DNA of 64,000 nucleotides from Lycium barbarum (taxonomy: Eukaryota; Streptophyta; Magnoliopsida; Solanales; Solanaceae). Numbering within the stretch: the stretch's first letter is position 1; every line of letters starts with the position of its first letter. The translations under genes and the position numbers were made by a program. Location: the NCBI RefSeq assembly GCF_019175385.1, contig NC_083341.1, positions 60,607,800 through 60,671,799 of the forward strand. The letters are read 5' to 3'. A model generated the notes under the pieces. The model did not search any database and was not told the origin of the DNA. It was given only the letters and a program-made list of their open reading frames with translations. Positions 59,716 through 64,000 of this stretch are shown here, in pieces.

Positions 59716-60378
59716 ATGAAAGAAGAAACACCAACTGCTACAACAGTGACAGTTGATCACTATCATCCATTGTTTTTACAAGCCTCAGATGTTCCAGGTT
59801 TAGTGTTGATCCCTACAAAGCTTACAGGACCAGAAAACTACATTTTGTGGAGTAGATCCATGAAGTTAGCATAAGAGGAAAAGGAAAACTAGGTTTCATA
59901 AATGGAACATGTGTGAAAAGTATATATAAAAGTGAATTAGAACAATTATTGGAGAAGTGATGCGATCGTACTATCATGGTTAGGAAGTACTGTTTCTAGT
60001 GAATTGATCCCTCGCATTGTATATGCTACAAGTGCTAAGAGAGTTTGGGATGAGTTTAAGGAGAGATTTGACAGATCTAACTTGACTAGAATCTATCATA
60101 TTTGGTCCGAGATAGTGAATTTGAAGCAAGGAAATGATTCAGTAACAAGTTATTTTTCAAAGATGAAGGTCCTTTGGGATGAATTGGATGTAATAGTACT
60201 TTTACCATCTTGTTGTGATGAATCAAAGCATTACACAGATCACCTCAAAGCACAGAGGTTGATATAATTTATTATGGGACTGAATGAGAGTTTTAGCAAC
60301 ATAAGGAGTAACCTGTTAGCAAAAGGATCAGAAGTGACAATAAATGAAGCCTATGCTACTACCACTCAGGAAGAGAGT
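59716..60378 (+). pseudogene. gag of copia B, N-terminal part, broken
   Basis: Starts with ATG at 59716. HYHPLFLQASDVPGLVL and LTGPENYILWSRSMKLA are the N-terminal copia gag motif, followed by a TAA at about 59872 and other stops. From 60004 the capsid domain is open (RVWDEFKERFDRSNLTRIYH, YFSKMKVLWDELD) until a stop at about 60265. The gag ends at the solo LTR insertion in 60378. Confidence 0.85.
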
Positions 60379-63300
60379 TGTTACATCCGGCATTTTTGTA
60401 TATTCGGAAAAATTCGAAATAAATTTGGCTTGTAAGAAATGAGGCCATATTTTGGTTCTAGCCAACATGTGTGTGTTACTCATGAAAAATATTGGTGCGG
60501 GAATTCGAAGGAAGGCCAAGGGCAAAATTGGAATCTCGGAAATTAGTTTCGGAAATTACAAAAGGAGACTTCTCGTGAATTGGGCTCAAAAAAAAATTGG
60601 ATGAAATTTGGCCCAATATTAAGGGGTGGCCGGCCATGTAAAGGCCCAACCCATGAATTTTAATTAAATTGTCATGTGATAAATAAGATGAAAAGGGGGC
60701 AATTATTCATTAAGCTCCTAGAACTTTCAACACAAATTAGAAGAGAGAAAACAACAAACAAGAGCAAAAACATAGAGCCTATTCGGCTTGGCCATGGAAA
60801 AATATTGCCCTTGGAAAGTTTGATCCAAAAATTATTTTCTTGTGGTATTTCCACTAATTCAAGGGTGCTCTACAACTTGGTATAATTGTTTTGGAAGGAA
60901 GAGCACTTATTTCTTCAAAGTGACAACTTTGTCAAGTGAAGAAGCTTGAAGAAAAAGGTAAGCATTTCATGTTTTCTTTCATGTTATGGAGGATTTATAA
61001 ATATTATAGTAAGTAGAATTGAATGAAAGTCATGGGATTGTGATGTGGTGTGTGTGAGCCGTGTGTATGTGTGTGTATATATGTGGCCGTGTGGTGCTTC
61101 ATGTGTAGGAGAATTGGTTGAACTTATTTAGTATGCTAATTATATTGTTATGGCATTGTGAGGTGAATAAAAGATTAATGGTTTTTTTGGAATGGAAGAA
61201 ATGTGGTGAGGTTGTTGTAGAAAAATATGTAGTGTCATTGTAGTTTATGTAATTATGGAAATGAAATTGTAAGATGTAAATTATGATGGTTGTTAATGGA
61301 ATTGAAAGGTAAGAATATGTTATGGAAGTTTTTGTCAAAAGTTGGAAGTTTTGGATAAATTATGGTTTTGGTGGAAAGTGTGTATATTTTGTATATCTTG
61401 TGTATATATTGTAGAAATGATATAAAATGTTTCCGAACTGTATTGTAATGATCTTGATTAGTAATGAACGCGAGAATGTTGTCGTTGGATTGAAGATGTG
61501 AAGTTGGAAATGAGAGTTATTACACTATGTTGGAAAGAGGACTAGTTATGCCTTATTGTGTTTTGTAGTTGTTGTTGGTATTGTTGTTGGGTTGGTTGTT
61601 GTTATTCTGAGCCGAGTTGTATTCTCGGGGTGTCGCAATTATAGGGGAAGTGCTGCCGAAATTTCGATAGGCAAGCATTGGTTAAGATTGAAATTTTTAA
61701 ATCTCACAAATAGTAATTGGTAAATGTGACCATTTGCAGTTTTTGGGCGAAACGGGAATTGAGATTGGACGAGCATAAAGCACGACTAAGGTATGTAAAG
61801 TTTTTCCCTTCGTTCTTAGGCATGTTCTAAACGTAATAGGCTCGGTCGCGAGCCTTGGATATGACTCAGTCTCTCGAAATCCGAAATTGAAATTGGCCTC
61901 ATTTCATTCAGTAAGATTGAATTAGTTTCCTTACAAATTGTCGTCAAAATGACTTATGTGTATGAAACCTTCCCAATTGAAGTCGAATGGTTCCAAAACT
62001 CTCAGGAATGACTCTATAAGGTCTATGATTCATAACTTGAATTCACCACCTCGATTGACCCGAGGTGGGCCCGCAGATTCCGAGACCTCCTACTATTGCC
62101 TTATTTGTCTTATATCTATACAGTGCTTAAAAGAAACTTTGGATTATTGTTCTGTTTATCAAATAATAAATGTGAATAATCTGTATTATTCTTTGATACG
62201 TTCTATGATTCTAGAAACATGATTTGATATAATGAATCGTGCCATCCCCAAAAAGGGCATACATGTACGTTATGACTGACGTTTGACTTCCTTGAAATGA
62301 TTTGTCACTTAAATTGTTCTAATTGTTAAAAGTGACCATTTTGACTATGCCGGTAAACCCCACGGTATATTTGCCATGTGCGAACAAATCTCAGAAATTC
62401 TGCTTGGCATAATCCCTCGTAACCTACGAAAGGTACGTCCTATGACATATTGTTCGGTTTGTTTATCGAGTCTGGATTTATATGCATATGTTTCTGCACT
62501 ACTCTGTTCGTGCAAGTTATGGTATGTCTTTTCACTGAGCCCGGGCCAGGACATGATCTCGTGCGCATTTCTCTGCATTACTCACCGAGTCCCTCGTACT
62601 TGCGGGCCGGGACACATTATTTATATATGTTTAGGATATGATGATATGGGGATGGCGGCCAGGATGGCACATGATGATTATTCACCGAGACCCGCAGTAG
62701 AGGGACGGGACACGTTATGTATACACAGTACATGATTCTGACATGCATGATTTCACCACCGAGTCCCTTAACAAAGGGCCGGGACACGCTATTTGCATAT
62801 ATGGTATATGATTTTGTTATACATGATTTCATCGACCGAGTCCCTTATCAGAGGGCCGGGACACGTTATATGTGTTTATATGATGTTATGTGATTTGGCA
62901 TGCATCATCTATGCTTTGACATTGCTTTTCTGAGGTCTCGGATAAGGTATTCACCTTTGTACTTCGGACTCTGCCTATAACTCCGTCTGTTTTATTTCTG
63001 GATCTTCGACTCTGAGTTTGATTCTGCTATCTATATCTTTGTACCTCCGGCGCTGACTGTGGTTCTGACAGTTATAATTCTGTACTCCTGTTCTTGACTA
63101 TGATTTTATTGTTACATCTCCGCTTTGCATACTCGGTACATTTTCCGTACTGACCCCCTGTTCTTCGGGGGCTGCGATACATGCCCGCAGGTACAGACGC
63201 TCCTTTTGATACGCCACCAGCTTAGGACATCTGTTCCGCTACTTGGGAGTGCTCCTGTTGATCCGGAGCTTATATTTTGGTATATATCTTCTGTTTTTTT

Positions 63301-63706
63301 CATCTTCTGTACATATGGTCATTTGGGGTACGGCGGGGCCCTGTCCCATCATATGATTCTGTTATGTCTGTTAGAGGCCTGTAGACATGTCTGTGGGTTA
63401 TGGTCTTTCTGTATGGTTATGTGTATATGTTGTTTGGGCGATCCCATACGCCGAGGCGGCCGGTCCGCATACGTTTATACGTTGCTTTGTTAGCCGTGTG
63501 TGGCCTTTGTTGGTGTTTGCTGTGTACAGGGCTATTTTGGATAGTCTGTAAAACAAAGGAAACTCTGCCGATATTTTTTTCTAAAAATTATCTAAATTTG
63601 GAATATAGCCTTGTCGGCTTCTGCTATATATTTGAATGCGTTTGATAGATGGGTTTGGGTGCCCAGATCGGGCACTAGTCACGGCCTACAGGGTTGGGTC
63701 GTGACA
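60379..63706 (+). repeat. Solo LTR, gypsy type (3328 bp), TSD agagt
   Basis: Starts TGTTACATCCGG and ends TGGGTCGTGACA with perfect agagt at 60374-60378 and 63707-63711. It contains at least four copies of a CCGAGTCCC...GGGCCGGGACAC hairpin repeat (about 62535-62870) and the CGGTAC...GTACTG hairpin at 63134-63152. No internal coding region; inserted in copia B gag. Confidence 0.93.
63134..63172 (+). promoter_or_regulatory. Paired hairpin in solo LTR 60379-63706
   Basis: CGGTAC (63134-63139) and GTACTG (63147-63152), then CCCCCTG...CGGGGG, 572 bases before the LTR end. Confidence 0.55.
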
Positions 63707-64000
63707 AGAGTCAAAGATCTTCGGGAGTAATAGGTGAACATAGAGATGTCTTGACCATGCTAGCAGGTAGAAACTAAGGAAATAGATACATAAAGCCAAC
63801 ATAAGTAGTAGCAGGTCCATCAGGAGAACCTTATGGTGAATGTGGCTATAAAGGGCACAGAACTATAGATTGTTACAGACTTGTAGGATATCCAACAAAT
63901 TTCAAGAGTAAGAAGAAGAATGGACAATCTGGTGGAGAGTTCAAGCCACATGCAAACTCCACTACAACTAATAGATTAGAATAGTCTAGTGGATCCAAAT
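63707..64000 (+). pseudogene. gag of copia B, zinc knuckle part, broken
   Basis: Resumes the copia frame. Contains YGECGYKGHRTIDCYRLVGY, the copia zinc knuckle, with Tyr where the first Cys is expected. Stops occur at about 63776 and 63800. The window ends within gag. Confidence 0.8.

Larger units (their letters stand above)
59399..64000 (+). mobile_element. Ty1/copia element B, 5' part, split by a solo LTR
   Basis: A short LTR (59399-59630) is followed directly by the PBS, a leader and gag. The element continues after the solo LTR at 63707 with the zinc knuckle region and runs off the window. LTR style (TTAGTTAGTT stretches) resembles that of copia A. Confidence 0.82.

Overview
The window is plant nuclear DNA, most likely from a Solanaceae species (Nicotiana, Solanum, Lycium or a relative). 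It is AT-rich and packed with nested transposable elements. These include Ty3/gypsy LTRs of a Solanaceae look, an RTE LINE ending in a (TTG)n tail, a tRNA-derived SINE, Stowaway-like and Harbinger-like MITEs, a CACTA element and a hAT remnant. Nothing looks bacterial or viral. The only recognisable host gene is an intronless SAUR auxin-responsive gene at 47150-47488, and it carries a premature stop.

Layout. 1-7370: a decayed Ty3/gypsy chromovirus with a partial 5' LTR, PBS, gag, pol, chromodomain-like tail, PPT and full 3' LTR. It sits inside an old Ty1/copia element (7371-7539 and 9761-about 11739). That copia is also split by a minus-strand solo LTR at 7540-9760 (TSD gaaca). 13771-27449: a minus-strand Ty3/gypsy Tat-lineage element with gag, PR, RT, two RNase H domains and IN. 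It has a plus-strand antisense coiled-coil gene with introns (about 15100-17351) and a solo LTR inserted at 17904-20323. 28432-30369: a 5'-truncated RTE LINE with a 516-codon ORF and a 14-bp TSD. 30403-30681: a Stowaway-like MITE. 31686-31820: a SINE with a 15-bp TSD. 32289-32724: an older RTE fragment.

33030-46435 is best read as a degenerate hAT element, with a BED-finger exon at 40860-41054, filled with later insertions. A solo LTR (33392-40725, TSD ataaa) contains an unusual four-LTR retroelement array (34047-38780, TSD tttgg). A minus-strand copia (41417-46054, TSD ggtat) has nearly identical LTRs but a broken pol. After the SAUR pseudogene come a Stowaway-like MITE (49841-50099), a minus-strand solo LTR (50564-57867) interrupted by a 4.1-kb CACTA element (52114-56232, TSD tat), and a Harbinger-like element (58296-59201, TSD TTA). 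The window ends in the 5' part of another copia (59399-64000), whose gag is split by a 3.3-kb solo LTR (60379-63706, TSD agagt).

Most insertion boundaries rest on TG...CA ends or TIRs plus target-site duplications read directly from the sequence. The best leads are the four-LTR array with a single TSD, a paired hairpin shared by five LTRs at a similar distance from their 3' ends, the spliced antisense gene of the Tat element, coding-like minus-strand segments inside the CACTA element, and a copia with young LTRs but dead pol.
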